64,000 nt of DNA, taken from Flaviflexus massiliensis (GTDB lineage Bacteria > Actinomycetota > Actinomycetes > Actinomycetales > Actinomycetaceae). Each line of letters opens with the position of its first letter. The first letter of the stretch is position 1. The notes beneath the pieces were generated by a model that was given only the letters and a program-made list of their open reading frames with translations, did not search any database and was not told the DNA's origin. Below are positions 16,174 to 25,386 of the stretch, piece by piece. A program made the translations under genes and the position numbers. Location: contig NZ_LN831058.1 of NCBI RefSeq assembly GCF_001375495.1, positions 702,768 to 766,767 on the forward strand, in the 5' to 3' direction.

Positions 16174-17106
16174 TCAGAATGGCAGGTCTGAGATCGCGGG
16201 GATTCCGGGCAGTGAGGTCGCGGATCTCACGCCATCCAGCACCGCGAGTCGCACGGCTTCCGCCGCGAGGTAACACACCTGGTTCACGTGGGCGGCAGTG
16301 TCGCCGGTTGAGACCGCGAAGAGCGTGTCCCCATCATCCATCGTATGCACGGGGCGGATGGAACGAGCCAAACCATCGTGGGAGGCGGACGCCACCTTGG
16401 TGGCCTGAGCTTTCGTCAGTGCCGCATTCGTAGCCACAATCCCGATGGTCGTGTTGGTGATCCCGACGCTCGCACCCACGTAGCTGTCCGTGGGAAGGAA
16501 GCCAGATTCGTTGTGGGTGCCGGCGATCTTCACCCCGGAGTCATAAATGTCGCCCAGGGCGTTAACAACGACAACGGCGGAAACAACGAGATCACCATCC
16601 CGGACAGCAGCCTGGCCAAGCCCGCCCTTCATCACCCCCGGTATGCCTAAGTACTTGCCAACGGCGGCACCCGTGCCGGCACCAACATTGCCGCGCTCGC
16701 GGTTCTCACCTGCATTACGCACAGCCTGACGACCAAGCTCCTGGGTCGGTTTAGTCCCACCCGTGACGGGAAGATCAAAAATCACGGCAGCCGGCACGAT
16801 CGGGACGATTCCCATCCCCGTATCAAGACCCCGGCCCTGCTCGGCCAGTTCCAGCATGACACCATCAGCGGTTGCCAATCCAAAGGCGGAGCCACCTGAT
16901 AGAACGATCGCATTAACTTGCTGCACAGCTGCCGTCGGGTCGAGGAGGTCCGTTTCTCGAGTACCGGGTGCGGATCCTCGAACATCAACGCCCGCAACCC
17001 CGCCGCGATCAATGACGGCCACGGTCACGCCGGTCCCATTCATGCTGGCGTGACCGAGCCTGATCCCACCCGCGTCCACCAGTGCACCATTAGCGACAGC
17101 TTCCAT
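16174..17106 (-). CDS. P1 family peptidase (DmpA/BapA-like, N-terminal nucleophile)
   Basis: This 310-residue protein has the P1 signatures: N-terminal GIRLGHAS, the glycine-rich SGGSAFGLATADGVM, and the self-cleavage/catalytic region NTTIGIVATNAALTKAQATKVA. Members cleave themselves ahead of a Ser/Thr nucleophile and act as aminopeptidases or amidases on short or beta-linked peptides. It is cytoplasmic (no signal). The start ATG 17106 sits 6 nt behind TAGGGT, in a 49-nt divergent region shared with hrpB. Confidence 0.88.
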   Translation of the reverse strand: MEAVANGALVDAGGIRLGHASMNGTGVTVAVIDRGGVAGVDVRGSAPGTRETDLLDPTAAVQQVNAIVLSGGSAFGLATADGVMLELAEQGRGLDTGMGIVPIVPAAVIFDLPVTGGTKPTQELGRQAVRNAGENRERGNVGAGTGAAVGKYLGIPGVMKGGLGQAAVRDGDLVVSAVVVVNALGDIYDSGVKIAGTHNESGFLPTDSYVGASVGITNTTIGIVATNAALTKAQATKVASASHDGLARSIRPVHTMDDGDTLFAVSTGDTAAHVNQVCYLAAEAVRLAVLDGVRSATSLPGIPAISDLPF

Positions 17107-17112
17107 GACCTG

Positions 17113-17148
17113 ACCCTACCGCGAACCTGTGCAACGAGCGACTAGCGT
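17113..17148. promoter_or_regulatory. Back-to-back leaderless promoters of the P1 peptidase and hrpB
   Basis: TAGGGT on the minus strand (17113-17118) ends 6 nt before ATG 17106. TAGCGT on the plus strand (17143-17148) ends 7 nt before GTG 17156. Only 49 nt separate the two starts. Confidence 0.45.
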
Positions 17149-17155
17149 AGGGGGT

Positions 17156-19555
17156 GTGAATATTGTGGAACGGGTGGATTTGCCGGTGCGGGACGCGCTC
17201 CCGGACCTGGCTACCGCGATGACCAAGACGGGTGCTGCCGTGCTGTCCGCACCACCCGGGACGGGCAAAACCACCCTCGTCCCACCCTTCCTCGCTGACC
17301 GCGTCGAGGGCAGGGTCGTGGTTGCACAGCCGCGGCGAATGGCCGCCAGGGCTGCCGCTCGCCGTCTCGCCTCACTCGTGGGGGAGCCACTGGGTCGATC
17401 GGTTGGTTACTCTGTCCGCGGTGATGTCGTTCGCTCAGCATCAACCAGGGTAGAGTTCGTGACCGCCGGAGTCTTGCTCCGCAGGATCTTGCGGGACCCG
17501 GATATGACCGGTGTGGGTGCGGTCGTGCTCGACGAGGTCCACGAAAGGCATCTTGATGGGGATCTGCTTGCGGCACTGCTGTTGGATGTTCGGGACCTGA
17601 CGGGGCTCAATCTGGTGGCAATGTCCGCAACTCTTGCGGCGGACCAGTGGGCGAAACTTCTCGACGCACCGGTTGTTGAGGCCCAGGCACCGATCTACCC
17701 CGTCGATGTCCTGTACCGGCCCGGACCGAGACCGCTCGATGACCGTGGGGTAACGAGGGAATTCCTGGCACATGTTGCAAGCGAGACAACCGCAGCTGCT
17801 GATGAACATGCGGGCAGTGTCCTCGTGTTCCTACCCGGCAGGCGTGAAATCGATGCCGTTGCGGCGCTAATTGACCGGCCCTCGGTGAGAATCCTGCACG
17901 GCTCCGTGCCAGCCCGGGAGCAGGATGCGATCCTTGCCGACTCGGGCGAGCAGCAGATCGTTCTGGCCACCTCGATCGCAGAATCCTCTCTCACGGTCCC
18001 CGGAGTGACTCGAGTTGTCGACTCTGGACTCGCCCGGGAACCGCGCACCAACTACCGATCAGCGGTCTCCCGGCTTGTCACCGTACCCGTCTCGAAGGCG
18101 GCGGCCACGCAGCGCGCCGGTCGCGCGGGACGACTGGGCCCCGGCCAAGCACGCATCCTCATGAGCAAGACAAGCTGGTCCCGCCTTGACGAATACCCTC
18201 AACCCGAGATCAGGACAGCTGATCTCACCGACTTTCTTCTGACTGCTTTGACGTGGGGTGATGTTGACTCGCTGCGGCTCCTCGACCAACCCACAGCTCC
18301 CGCACTCAACTCCGCGACCGCAGTCGCGGAGTCCCTTGGGCTTATTGACGAGGGGAGGCTGACGGACCTGGGACAGCAAGTCTCCACCATCCCCGCCCAC
18401 CCGAGAACCGCCACCGCACTCCTCAAGCTCAACGAGGACCTAGGGACGCGTACCTGCACGGAAATCGTTGCGCTCCTCGAAGAGGACCTCACGGCCCCGG
18501 GAGCTGATCTTGCCGCCCTGTGGCGGGAAGTGCTGCGCAGCTCGCCGCGATCGTGGAAGCAGTCCGTCAAAAGGCTCGCCAGGCTCGTCCCTCATGCAGA
18601 GGGTGGGGGACTGTCGATGGATGAGGCACTCGGACAGGTGGTCGCCACCTCGTTTCCGGATAGGATCGCGGTGCTCCGCTCCGGCACCTACCTCACGACC
18701 ATGGGAACGGGGACAGTCCTGCCACCGGGCTCACCGCTCACCGGCTCACCCTGGCTTGCAATCGCAGACATGACGGACACCGGCAGGGCAGATGCAATGA
18801 TCCGCTCCGCCATCCCCATCACCCAGGACACGGCCTCCGCCATCGGTTCCCACGAGACGACCAGCCACGAGATCTCACGCGGCACCGTGAACGCCTGGAA
18901 AGTACGCAGTATTGGAGCGATCGAACTCTCCCGCACACCCAGCGCCGTCGATCCCGCCCTGGCACGACCCATTGTTGTCGAATACGCGAAGAATGATCTC
19001 GCGGTGCTGGGATGGAGTGAGGCGGCCACGGCCCTCCGTGGCAGGCTCGCCTTCCTGCACGCCACCCTCGGAGAACCCTGGCCCGAAATGAGTGACGAGG
19101 CGCTCGCGGACCGCTTCGAGGAGTGGCTCGGTCCCGAACTGGACCGGTGGAGTGAAGGACAAAAAATCAAAGCTGATGTGGCAGACGCACTCAGGCGCCT
19201 GCTGCCCTGGCCAGAAGCCCTCGAACTCGACACCCTGGCCCCAGCCAGAATTGACTCACCCGCGGGCGGGACCGTGAGGGTGCACTACGACGGTGAGAAA
19301 CCCTATGCGGCCATGAAACTGCAAGAATGCTTCGGGTGGCAGGACTCGCCTCTCGTCGCGGGCGGTGTTCGCCTCCAAATCCACCTCCTCTCCCCAGCAG
19401 GCAGACCCCTGGCTGTCACCGATGACCTGGCATCATTCTGGCGCGGAGCATATGCTCACGTCAGGGCAGAGAACCGGGGCAGATATCCAAAGCATCCGTG
19501 GCCGGAAGACCCCCTTACCGCAGAACCCACTCGCAAAACGAGGAGAAAGTCGTGA
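17156..19555 (+). CDS. hrpB: ATP-dependent RNA/DNA helicase HrpB
   Basis: This 799-residue superfamily 2 DEAH-type helicase has Walker A SAPPGTGKTT, motif II LDEVHER, motif III MSATL, motif VI QRAGRAGR, a ratchet domain and the C-terminal HrpB domain (FGWQDSPLVAGGVRLQIHLLSPAGRPLAVTDDLASFW, given here only as the segment ending about 50 residues from the C-terminus). Its role in bacteria is poorly defined. GTG 17156 follows a TAGCGT box; GTG 17165 is an alternative with AGGGGG upstream. The stop overlaps the next start (GTGA), so the downstream unknown protein is coupled. Confidence 0.92.
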   Translation: MNIVERVDLPVRDALPDLATAMTKTGAAVLSAPPGTGKTTLVPPFLADRVEGRVVVAQPRRMAARAAARRLASLVGEPLGRSVGYSVRGDVVRSASTRVEFVTAGVLLRRILRDPDMTGVGAVVLDEVHERHLDGDLLAALLLDVRDLTGLNLVAMSATLAADQWAKLLDAPVVEAQAPIYPVDVLYRPGPRPLDDRGVTREFLAHVASETTAAADEHAGSVLVFLPGRREIDAVAALIDRPSVRILHGSVPAREQDAILADSGEQQIVLATSIAESSLTVPGVTRVVDSGLAREPRTNYRSAVSRLVTVPVSKAAATQRAGRAGRLGPGQARILMSKTSWSRLDEYPQPEIRTADLTDFLLTALTWGDVDSLRLLDQPTAPALNSATAVAESLGLIDEGRLTDLGQQVSTIPAHPRTATALLKLNEDLGTRTCTEIVALLEEDLTAPGADLAALWREVLRSSPRSWKQSVKRLARLVPHAEGGGLSMDEALGQVVATSFPDRIAVLRSGTYLTTMGTGTVLPPGSPLTGSPWLAIADMTDTGRADAMIRSAIPITQDTASAIGSHETTSHEISRGTVNAWKVRSIGAIELSRTPSAVDPALARPIVVEYAKNDLAVLGWSEAATALRGRLAFLHATLGEPWPEMSDEALADRFEEWLGPELDRWSEGQKIKADVADALRRLLPWPEALELDTLAPARIDSPAGGTVRVHYDGEKPYAAMKLQECFGWQDSPLVAGGVRLQIHLLSPAGRPLAVTDDLASFWRGAYAHVRAENRGRYPKHPWPEDPLTAEPTRKTRRKS

Positions 19556-20556
19556 CTGCACTCAAGACCCTGAAAAAGCAGGCAAAGGACGCGGTGCGTG
19601 ACATGACCGAGTGGCTGACTCGCGACGGTCGGGCTCCGAGCGAAGTCGAGGTGCTGGGCCGCATCGACGGCCCGGGAGTCACGTTCTTCGCCATGAAGTT
19701 CCGCCTACCGGGGAGTGATACGTGGCTTCTCGGTATCTCCGGCGGCTACATCGGGGAATCGCTGACTCTCACCGGGCACACCGTTTCCGCCTACGAACCC
19801 GTCACCGATCACTTCGGTGAGGATGCCACAACGCTGATCGCCACCATGGATCGGGCACTCAGCAGCGGGGCGGTGGCCGAGGGAAGAAGTGTTGCCGAGA
19901 ATCTCTCAGCAACCCTCCTGTTCGAAACACCCGTCACCCTCAACAGAGTCCGCGCCAATACTGGAGGAACGATTGAGGGCGACACCCTGTACGTGGATAA
20001 TTCCCGCATCACAATCGGCCCCAAGGTAGACAAACTCGGCCCCATTGCCGACCGCGCATACCTCTGGCCCGAAGCTAAGAACGCAATATCTCGCCACGGA
20101 CAGCGGCTCGTGATCGAGACCGCGGGACCCGATCACCTGCGCAGAGCGAGTGAACACGCTCGCAGGGTTTCCTCCCTGATTGACGAAAACACGGTGGGGA
20201 TCTCCGCAAACGGCACACTCTACGAACCTGCCTTTTATCACCAGGTTGTTGAGACCACCCCGGAGGATTCACCACCCGTCCTCGTTCTCGTTCAGCTCGG
20301 TCTTGCCAAGCGCTTCGGCACACTGCATGGCTTCACCGAGGGGCTCGCAGACCTGGGAAAGGATGAGTTCCTCATCGAGGGTGGCACCCCGGAGGAAATG
20401 CAGCGCATCCTCCTCGAGCTGGCCTCCCACGTACTGGTCACCGGGGCCGTCCTTCCCGATGACACGAAGTTGACACTCTCCACGGGACAGGTCCTTCACC
20501 TCAGCCGCGAGGGAACCGGTGAAAACGCTGCACTCACCGCAAAACTCCCGGGCTAA
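19552..20556 (+). CDS. Conserved hypothetical protein coupled to HrpB
   Basis: This 334-residue soluble protein has no family that I recognise. The start GTG 19552 has AGGAG upstream and overlaps the hrpB stop codon. The N-terminus is a short basic amphipathic helix (ALKTLKKQAKDAVRDMTEWL), followed by a mostly beta segment (EVLGRIDGPGVTFFAMKFRLPG) and a C-terminal alpha/beta part ending around VLVTGAVLPDDTKLTLSTGQ. The pattern suggests two related sensor-like or scaffold domains. Tight coupling to HrpB is the only functional clue. Confidence 0.72.
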   Translation: MTALKTLKKQAKDAVRDMTEWLTRDGRAPSEVEVLGRIDGPGVTFFAMKFRLPGSDTWLLGISGGYIGESLTLTGHTVSAYEPVTDHFGEDATTLIATMDRALSSGAVAEGRSVAENLSATLLFETPVTLNRVRANTGGTIEGDTLYVDNSRITIGPKVDKLGPIADRAYLWPEAKNAISRHGQRLVIETAGPDHLRRASEHARRVSSLIDENTVGISANGTLYEPAFYHQVVETTPEDSPPVLVLVQLGLAKRFGTLHGFTEGLADLGKDEFLIEGGTPEEMQRILLELASHVLVTGAVLPDDTKLTLSTGQVLHLSREGTGENAALTAKLPG

Positions 20557-20563
20557 GAGCGGC

Positions 20564-21664
20564 CTAACGACTCATGAGGATGAGGCATTCGGAATGATCG
20601 GTGTGGGGGAACATGTCAAACAGCTGGGCCCGCCGCGCCGTCATCCCCATCACCGCCATATCCTCCACCGCTGAAGCGAGATTGCAGGACGAGTAGAGGA
20701 CGGTCGAAATATCGGAGTCCCGGACCCATTCCGCGAGCTCGCCGATCCCGCGCCGCGGAGGATTGACCACAAGAAGATCAGGGACCGTGTCCTGCTCCCG
20801 CGCCCACTGCCCAGCATCGGCAGCCACAAACATGGGTGGACCGCCCGCTGCGAGCGCTGCTTGCTCCGACAGCTCCACACCCGTGACAGTACGCGTTGGG
20901 GAAGCCATCGACTTGGCAAAACCACCCACCCCGCAATACAAATCCCACACCGTTGCTGGGCTCACTTCGTCCACCCAGGCGGCCGCGGTCGCATAGAGGA
21001 TTGTCGTGATTTCCGTATTGGTTTGGAAGAAACCCTGCGGCCGCAGCTTGAGGTCAAGGGGGCCGAGGCTCATGTCCAGAACATCATCGCCAAAGATGTG
21101 GATCTCCGTGTCCCCCTCGGGCAGGGCCACGTGAGTTGGCAGAAGGTTGATACTCGCCACCTTGAGAGGAATCCGATCCGCCAACCACGACACGTGGGTG
21201 CGGATGGCCTCCAGGTGACGTTCGGAGCGCAACACGAAACGAACCATGAGGTGCCCGTGGGGATTCGCGGTAACGATGATGGACTTCAGTTCACCGCTAC
21301 GGTCGGCAATGGAGTAGGGGATGAGACCGGCACGGGAAATGAAGTCCGTGAGTGGACCGTGGGCCTCCGTAATCGCACGATCGTAGAGCAGGCAGTCCCG
21401 CAGGTCCTGACCGATACCGTCCCGCACAATCCCCAGAACGGGTTCCTCGGTGGTTCCCGACACGATGATCTTCGCCTTATTACGGAAACCAAACTCTGCG
21501 CTACCGACCGGCTCCAGCCACTCATCGCAAGGAAGGAGTTGCTGTGCGTGGCGTGCCTTGTCCGCAAGCTGGATGTCGTACGGGGTTTCAAGTAGTGAGC
21601 AGGAGCGACACAGTCCCTCGTTGAAATACCAACAGGGAGTACTCGGTGCCACGCTCATCTTCAC
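20564..21664 (-). CDS. rlmC: 23S rRNA (uracil-C5)-methyltransferase RlmC
   Basis: This 366-residue enzyme matches RlmC (m5U747): Fe-S cysteines C11, C19 and C22 (CWYFNEGLCRSC) plus the Cys in DLRDCLLYD, then a SAM-binding domain (WDLYCGVGGFAKSMA), motif VNPPRRGIG and catalytic cysteine in YSSCNLASA. Alignment to the enterobacterial enzyme from memory is close throughout. The start is GTG 21664, with TAGGAT ending 6 nt upstream. It lies 8 nt from the convergent end of the HrpB-coupled gene. Confidence 0.93.
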   Translation of the reverse strand: MKMSVAPSTPCWYFNEGLCRSCSLLETPYDIQLADKARHAQQLLPCDEWLEPVGSAEFGFRNKAKIIVSGTTEEPVLGIVRDGIGQDLRDCLLYDRAITEAHGPLTDFISRAGLIPYSIADRSGELKSIIVTANPHGHLMVRFVLRSERHLEAIRTHVSWLADRIPLKVASINLLPTHVALPEGDTEIHIFGDDVLDMSLGPLDLKLRPQGFFQTNTEITTILYATAAAWVDEVSPATVWDLYCGVGGFAKSMASPTRTVTGVELSEQAALAAGGPPMFVAADAGQWAREQDTVPDLLVVNPPRRGIGELAEWVRDSDISTVLYSSCNLASAVEDMAVMGMTARRAQLFDMFPHTDHSECLILMSR

Positions 21665-21670
21665 CCGATC

Positions 21671-21676
21671 ATCCTA
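21671..21676 (-). promoter_or_regulatory. -10 box of rlmC (leaderless)
   Basis: TAGGAT on the minus strand, then GATCGG, then GTG 21664. Confidence 0.5.
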
Positions 21677-21842
21677 ACCGAGCCGAAGTACTCAACCACC
21701 CGAGAGAACATCCGAGTAAGGGGCTGGTGACGAGGGAGAAAAGTACTGCGCGTGGGAAGAAGAGAGGGCGTGGGGAGGAGGCCAAGGGGAATAAGGTAGA
21801 TGTAAACAAAAGATATTGGCCTTAGGGGACTTGGTGAAGATA

Positions 21843-21879
21843 GGTGTGGGGCCGCAGTACTGTACTGCGGCCCCACACC
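21843..21879 (-). terminator. 17-bp perfect hairpin ending the glycine-betaine operon
   Basis: GGTGTGGGGCCGCAGTA and TACTGCGGCCCCACACC flank a 3-nt loop. It lies 47 nt after the substrate-binding protein stop and insulates rlmC. There is no strong U tract. Confidence 0.75.
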
Positions 21880-21926
21880 GTACGCTCATTGACCACCGCT
21901 GTGGTTAAGCTATGAAGTTGTAGCGA

Positions 21927-22844
21927 TTAGCCGATGTTCATGCGCTCGCGAACCTCGGGGTTCTCGTCGAGCCATTCACCAACGGTTTCGGACGTGTCAC
22001 GGTCGGCGTTCTCGTTGAGAACGTAGTTCTCCAGATCGGAGAGCTCTTCGTCGGACAGTTCGAAGTTGCTGAGCATGTCAGCGACCTCGGGGTGATCGTC
22101 AGAGAAGTTAGCGCGAGCAAAGGAATGGATCTGCTCTTCGGCACCGTAGGCGCCCTCGGGGTCTTCGAGGTCACGGATATCGTAAGCTCCGTATGCCCAG
22201 TGCGGGGACCAGAGGGTCACAACGATGTCGCGACCTTCACGCATCGCACCATCCAGCTCGGCGAGCATGGCGGCGGTGGACGAGATCTTGTAGTTCATTC
22301 CCTCGAGACCGTAGGTGGGGATTACTTCGTTCTGGGTGAGACGAGTGATACCTGCGCCACCATCAATACCGATGATCTCGTTACCGAACGCATCAGCATT
22401 GTCGGCGAGTTCGTCGATGGAGGTGATGTCGGCGTCAGCGTTCACCGTGAGTGCGAGCTTGGCGGTGTCGTACCAGGAGCCAAGATCCTCGATGCTGTCA
22501 CCGTATTCTTCGATGTAGCTTTCGTGGGTGACGGGCAGCCAGGCGTCAAGGAGCAGGTCCATGTCGCCACCGGCAAGGCCCGTGAAGATAATGCCGATCT
22601 CACCGTCGGTCAGGGTCACGTCGTAACCCTGTTCCTCGAGGGCGATGGCCATGGCGTGCGACACGACAACGCCCTCATCCCAGCCAGCGGGGATACCGAT
22701 TTCGAGTTCCTTGGTGACTTCGCTACCACCGTTGCCGTTACCGTTGCCGTTGGTGGCTTCGTCGGTGTCGCCACCGCATGCTGCGAGGAGCGTCGTGGCG
22801 AGAGCTGCGGTCAGTGCGATACTCCGCTTAGAGCGAGAAATCAT
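21927..22844 (-). CDS. opuAC: Glycine betaine/proline ABC transporter substrate-binding lipoprotein
   Basis: 305 residues. The signal MISRSKRSIALTAALATTLL ends in the lipobox LAAC. A linker of alternating Asn/Gly (NGNGNGNGG) precedes an OpuAC-type domain (LEIGIPAGWDEGVVVSHAMA, LDAWLPVTHESY, VVTLWSPHWAYG). The Trp residues of the betaine-binding cage family are seen in DAWLP and SPHWAYG. It follows the permease and ATPase genes and delivers betaine-like osmolytes to them. The C-terminus is acidic, as in salt-tolerant homologues. Confidence 0.93.
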   Translation of the reverse strand: MISRSKRSIALTAALATTLLAACGGDTDEATNGNGNGNGGSEVTKELEIGIPAGWDEGVVVSHAMAIALEEQGYDVTLTDGEIGIIFTGLAGGDMDLLLDAWLPVTHESYIEEYGDSIEDLGSWYDTAKLALTVNADADITSIDELADNADAFGNEIIGIDGGAGITRLTQNEVIPTYGLEGMNYKISSTAAMLAELDGAMREGRDIVVTLWSPHWAYGAYDIRDLEDPEGAYGAEEQIHSFARANFSDDHPEVADMLSNFELSDEELSDLENYVLNENADRDTSETVGEWLDENPEVRERMNIG

Positions 22845-22903
22845 GAGATTTCCTTTCTGTTGGGTTGATCGATTCAGAAGAAGTGATGGATAGAAAATGT
22901 GGA

Positions 22904-24067
22904 CTACGCCCTGTCCCTCTGGCTGACGCCGAAGGATGCGGTGACGCGGTCGAGGTAGATGGCGAGGAGAACCACTGCGAGGCCGGATTCGGCACCGAGC
23001 GAGATGTTGACGGACGTGACAGAGGTGTAGACGTCGCGGCCAAGACCGCCGGCGCCAACCATGCCCGCAATGACGACCATTGAGAGGGCCAGCATGATGA
23101 CCTGGTTGATACCACCCATGATCGTGGGGCGGGCGAGCGGGAGCTCGATCTGGCCCAGGATTCGTGCCGGGTGGGCACCGAATGCCTGCGCTGCTTCAAC
23201 AACCTCGCGGTCAACCTGGCGGATGCCGAGGGTGGTGAAACGAACGGCGGGAGCAATCGCAAACAAGATCGTGGCGACAATACCGGGAACCACGCCCGTG
23301 CTGAAGAGAACAACAAACGGGATGAGGTAGACGAATGCCGGCATGGTCTGCAGGAAGTCGAGGATGGGACGCACGATTGCATCCACCCACTTGGACTTCG
23401 CCGCCCAAATACCGAGCGGGACACCAATGATGATGGTGATGATCGAGGCAACGAGGACGAGAGCGAAGGACGACATAGCGTTTTGCCACTGGTCCACGCC
23501 GTAGATGATGGCGAAGCTGACAATGGCAAGCAGTGCAATCTTCCAGCCGGCTGCCGTGTATGCGACAACGACAAGGAAGACGAGAATCGTCCACCACGGA
23601 AGCCCCTCGACGCTACCCTGCAGGGCTTCCTCTTCGACCTTGCTGACCATCACCCAACGGTCCATCGCGAAAGCAACAACCACGGCGATCGTAATCGGGA
23701 TACCGAGCTGCTTACCCTTCAAGGCAAAAGCAGCCGCGGCAATGGCGAGAAGAACGATGGCAACAATCCACCAGTCAAGCCTCAGTCCACCGTCCGTCAC
23801 CCACGTGTCAAGAACGTAGGCGAGAGCGAAAGTACCGGCCGTGTAAAGGCCCGCGGTAACGCCGCGCCACAGGAGTGCCACGACAGTGAACACGACCGCG
23901 AGGGACAGCAGACTCGGGGTGTTGAGGAAGTTGTTGAGGAAGCTGTAGAGCGGCTCGAGAAAGTCGTCCGAGATCCAGTCGAAGACAACTTTGAGGTTCT
24001 CGGTCAGCCAATCAACAGCGTCCTTGGCCCATGAACCTAGCGGGATCCTAAAGAGGAGATCACTCAT
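22904..24067 (-). CDS. opuAB: Glycine betaine/proline ABC transporter permease
   Basis: This 387-residue protein has an N-terminal block of hydrophobic segments (residues 45-190) followed by the BPD_transp_1 core with the EAA loop (VVEAAQAFGAHPARILGQIELPLARPTIMGGI). Family permeases are usually shorter (about 280-300); the extra helices are at the N-terminus. The ATG overlaps the ATPase stop by one base (TAATG), with GGAGG upstream on the minus strand, so translation is coupled. Confidence 0.92.
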   Translation of the reverse strand: MSDLLFRIPLGSWAKDAVDWLTENLKVVFDWISDDFLEPLYSFLNNFLNTPSLLSLAVVFTVVALLWRGVTAGLYTAGTFALAYVLDTWVTDGGLRLDWWIVAIVLLAIAAAAFALKGKQLGIPITIAVVVAFAMDRWVMVSKVEEEALQGSVEGLPWWTILVFLVVVAYTAAGWKIALLAIVSFAIIYGVDQWQNAMSSFALVLVASIITIIIGVPLGIWAAKSKWVDAIVRPILDFLQTMPAFVYLIPFVVLFSTGVVPGIVATILFAIAPAVRFTTLGIRQVDREVVEAAQAFGAHPARILGQIELPLARPTIMGGINQVIMLALSMVVIAGMVGAGGLGRDVYTSVTSVNISLGAESGLAVVLLAIYLDRVTASFGVSQRDRA

Positions 24068-25386
24068 TACTTATCCTCCTCAATGTCGTTGGTGGAAACT
24101 TCTGATTGTTCAGCCACGCCCTCAGTTTCATTGGTGGCGGTGGTGCTCGTGGCTGAGGACGGAGTGGCTGCCGAGGCTGCGCTCAGGTCAACCGCCATCC
24201 CCTCATCGTCCTGACCGAGGGCACGCAGGAGCGTCACGTTCGGAATCACGCCGAGAAGACGATTGTCATCGGACACGACCGGGATCGTGGCCTGCTCGTT
24301 CGCGGCGGGAGCCACCACCTGGTTGAGGGGCGTATCCGGTCCCACACCGGGGTGCGATGGATGGATGAGATCATCAATGGAGTTCAGGTGCGGGTTCTTC
24401 CGCAGTGCCGCAATGATCTCGTCGGCATAGATGGAGCCGTACAGGAATCGCGAACCACCGTCGGTCACCCAGCCGCCCACGGAATCCGTTTCCTCAAGCT
24501 TGCGGAGGATCACGTTCGGTCCGTCACCGCGGTAGAGGCGGGAGCGAGGCTTGACCATGATGGAGCTCGCGGTGATCACACGAGAGCGGTCAACGTCCTG
24601 GACAAAACGCTCCACGTACTCACTTGCCGGGTTGGTAAGAATTTCCTCGGCGGTACCAATCTGGTCGACTGAACCGTTACGCATGACAGCGATCCGGTTA
24701 CCCACAAACATCGCTTCGTTCAGGTCGTGAGTAATAAAGATGATGGTGCGACGCTTGACTTCCTGGATCTCCAGGAGCAGTTCCTGCATGTCACGCCTAA
24801 TGAGCGGATCGAGGGCCGAGAACGCTTCGTCCATGAGCAGGATCGGAGCGTCTGCCGTCAGTGCGCGGGCGAGGCCCACACGCTGCTGCATACCGCCCGA
24901 AAGCTCGGAGGGGTAGTTGTTCTCCCAGCCTTCAAGCCCCGTCGTCTTCAAGGACTCCGCAGCGCGCTTGAGACGCTCTTCCTTCTTCACACCAGCAATC
25001 TCGAGCGGGTATGCCGCATTGTCGATCACCGTGCGGTGGGGGAGAAGCGCGAAGTGCTGGAAAACCATGGACATCGAGGAGCCACGGAGTTCACGCATGG
25101 CCTTCCCCTTCATGGCAGTGATCTCATCGTCGCCAATAAAGATCTTGCCCCCGGTCGCGGGACCGAGAGCGTTCAAAGTACGAAGAAGAGTTGATTTGCC
25201 CGAGCCAGAAAGGCCCATGACAACAAAAATTTCGCCAGCCTTCACTTCAAAACTGACATCGTTCACTGCGACGGTCACACCGTCTGGAAGCTCATCGCGA
25301 CTCGCTCCCTGCTGGAGCATGCGAGTCGCCTTAGCCGCTTCCCTCCCAAATACTTTGTAGACGTTCTCGCAACGGAGCCCTTTCAT
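24067..25386 (-). CDS. opuAA: Glycine betaine/proline ABC transporter ATP-binding protein with CBS pair
   Basis: This 439-residue ATPase has Walker A GLSGSGKST, signature LSGGMQQRVGLARAL, Walker B ILLMDEAFSALD and H-loop FITHDL. After about residue 280 there is a tandem CBS region (GGSRFLYGSIYADEIIAAL, then TIPVVSDDNRLLGVIPNVTLLRAL), which in OpuA senses ionic strength or cyclic di-AMP. A Ser/Thr/Glu tail follows. It is first in the three-gene operon (ATPase, permease, binding protein). AAGGACAG upstream serves as ribosome-binding site. Confidence 0.93.
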   Translation of the reverse strand: MKGLRCENVYKVFGREAAKATRMLQQGASRDELPDGVTVAVNDVSFEVKAGEIFVVMGLSGSGKSTLLRTLNALGPATGGKIFIGDDEITAMKGKAMRELRGSSMSMVFQHFALLPHRTVIDNAAYPLEIAGVKKEERLKRAAESLKTTGLEGWENNYPSELSGGMQQRVGLARALTADAPILLMDEAFSALDPLIRRDMQELLLEIQEVKRRTIIFITHDLNEAMFVGNRIAVMRNGSVDQIGTAEEILTNPASEYVERFVQDVDRSRVITASSIMVKPRSRLYRGDGPNVILRKLEETDSVGGWVTDGGSRFLYGSIYADEIIAALRKNPHLNSIDDLIHPSHPGVGPDTPLNQVVAPAANEQATIPVVSDDNRLLGVIPNVTLLRALGQDDEGMAVDLSAASAATPSSATSTTATNETEGVAEQSEVSTNDIEEDK

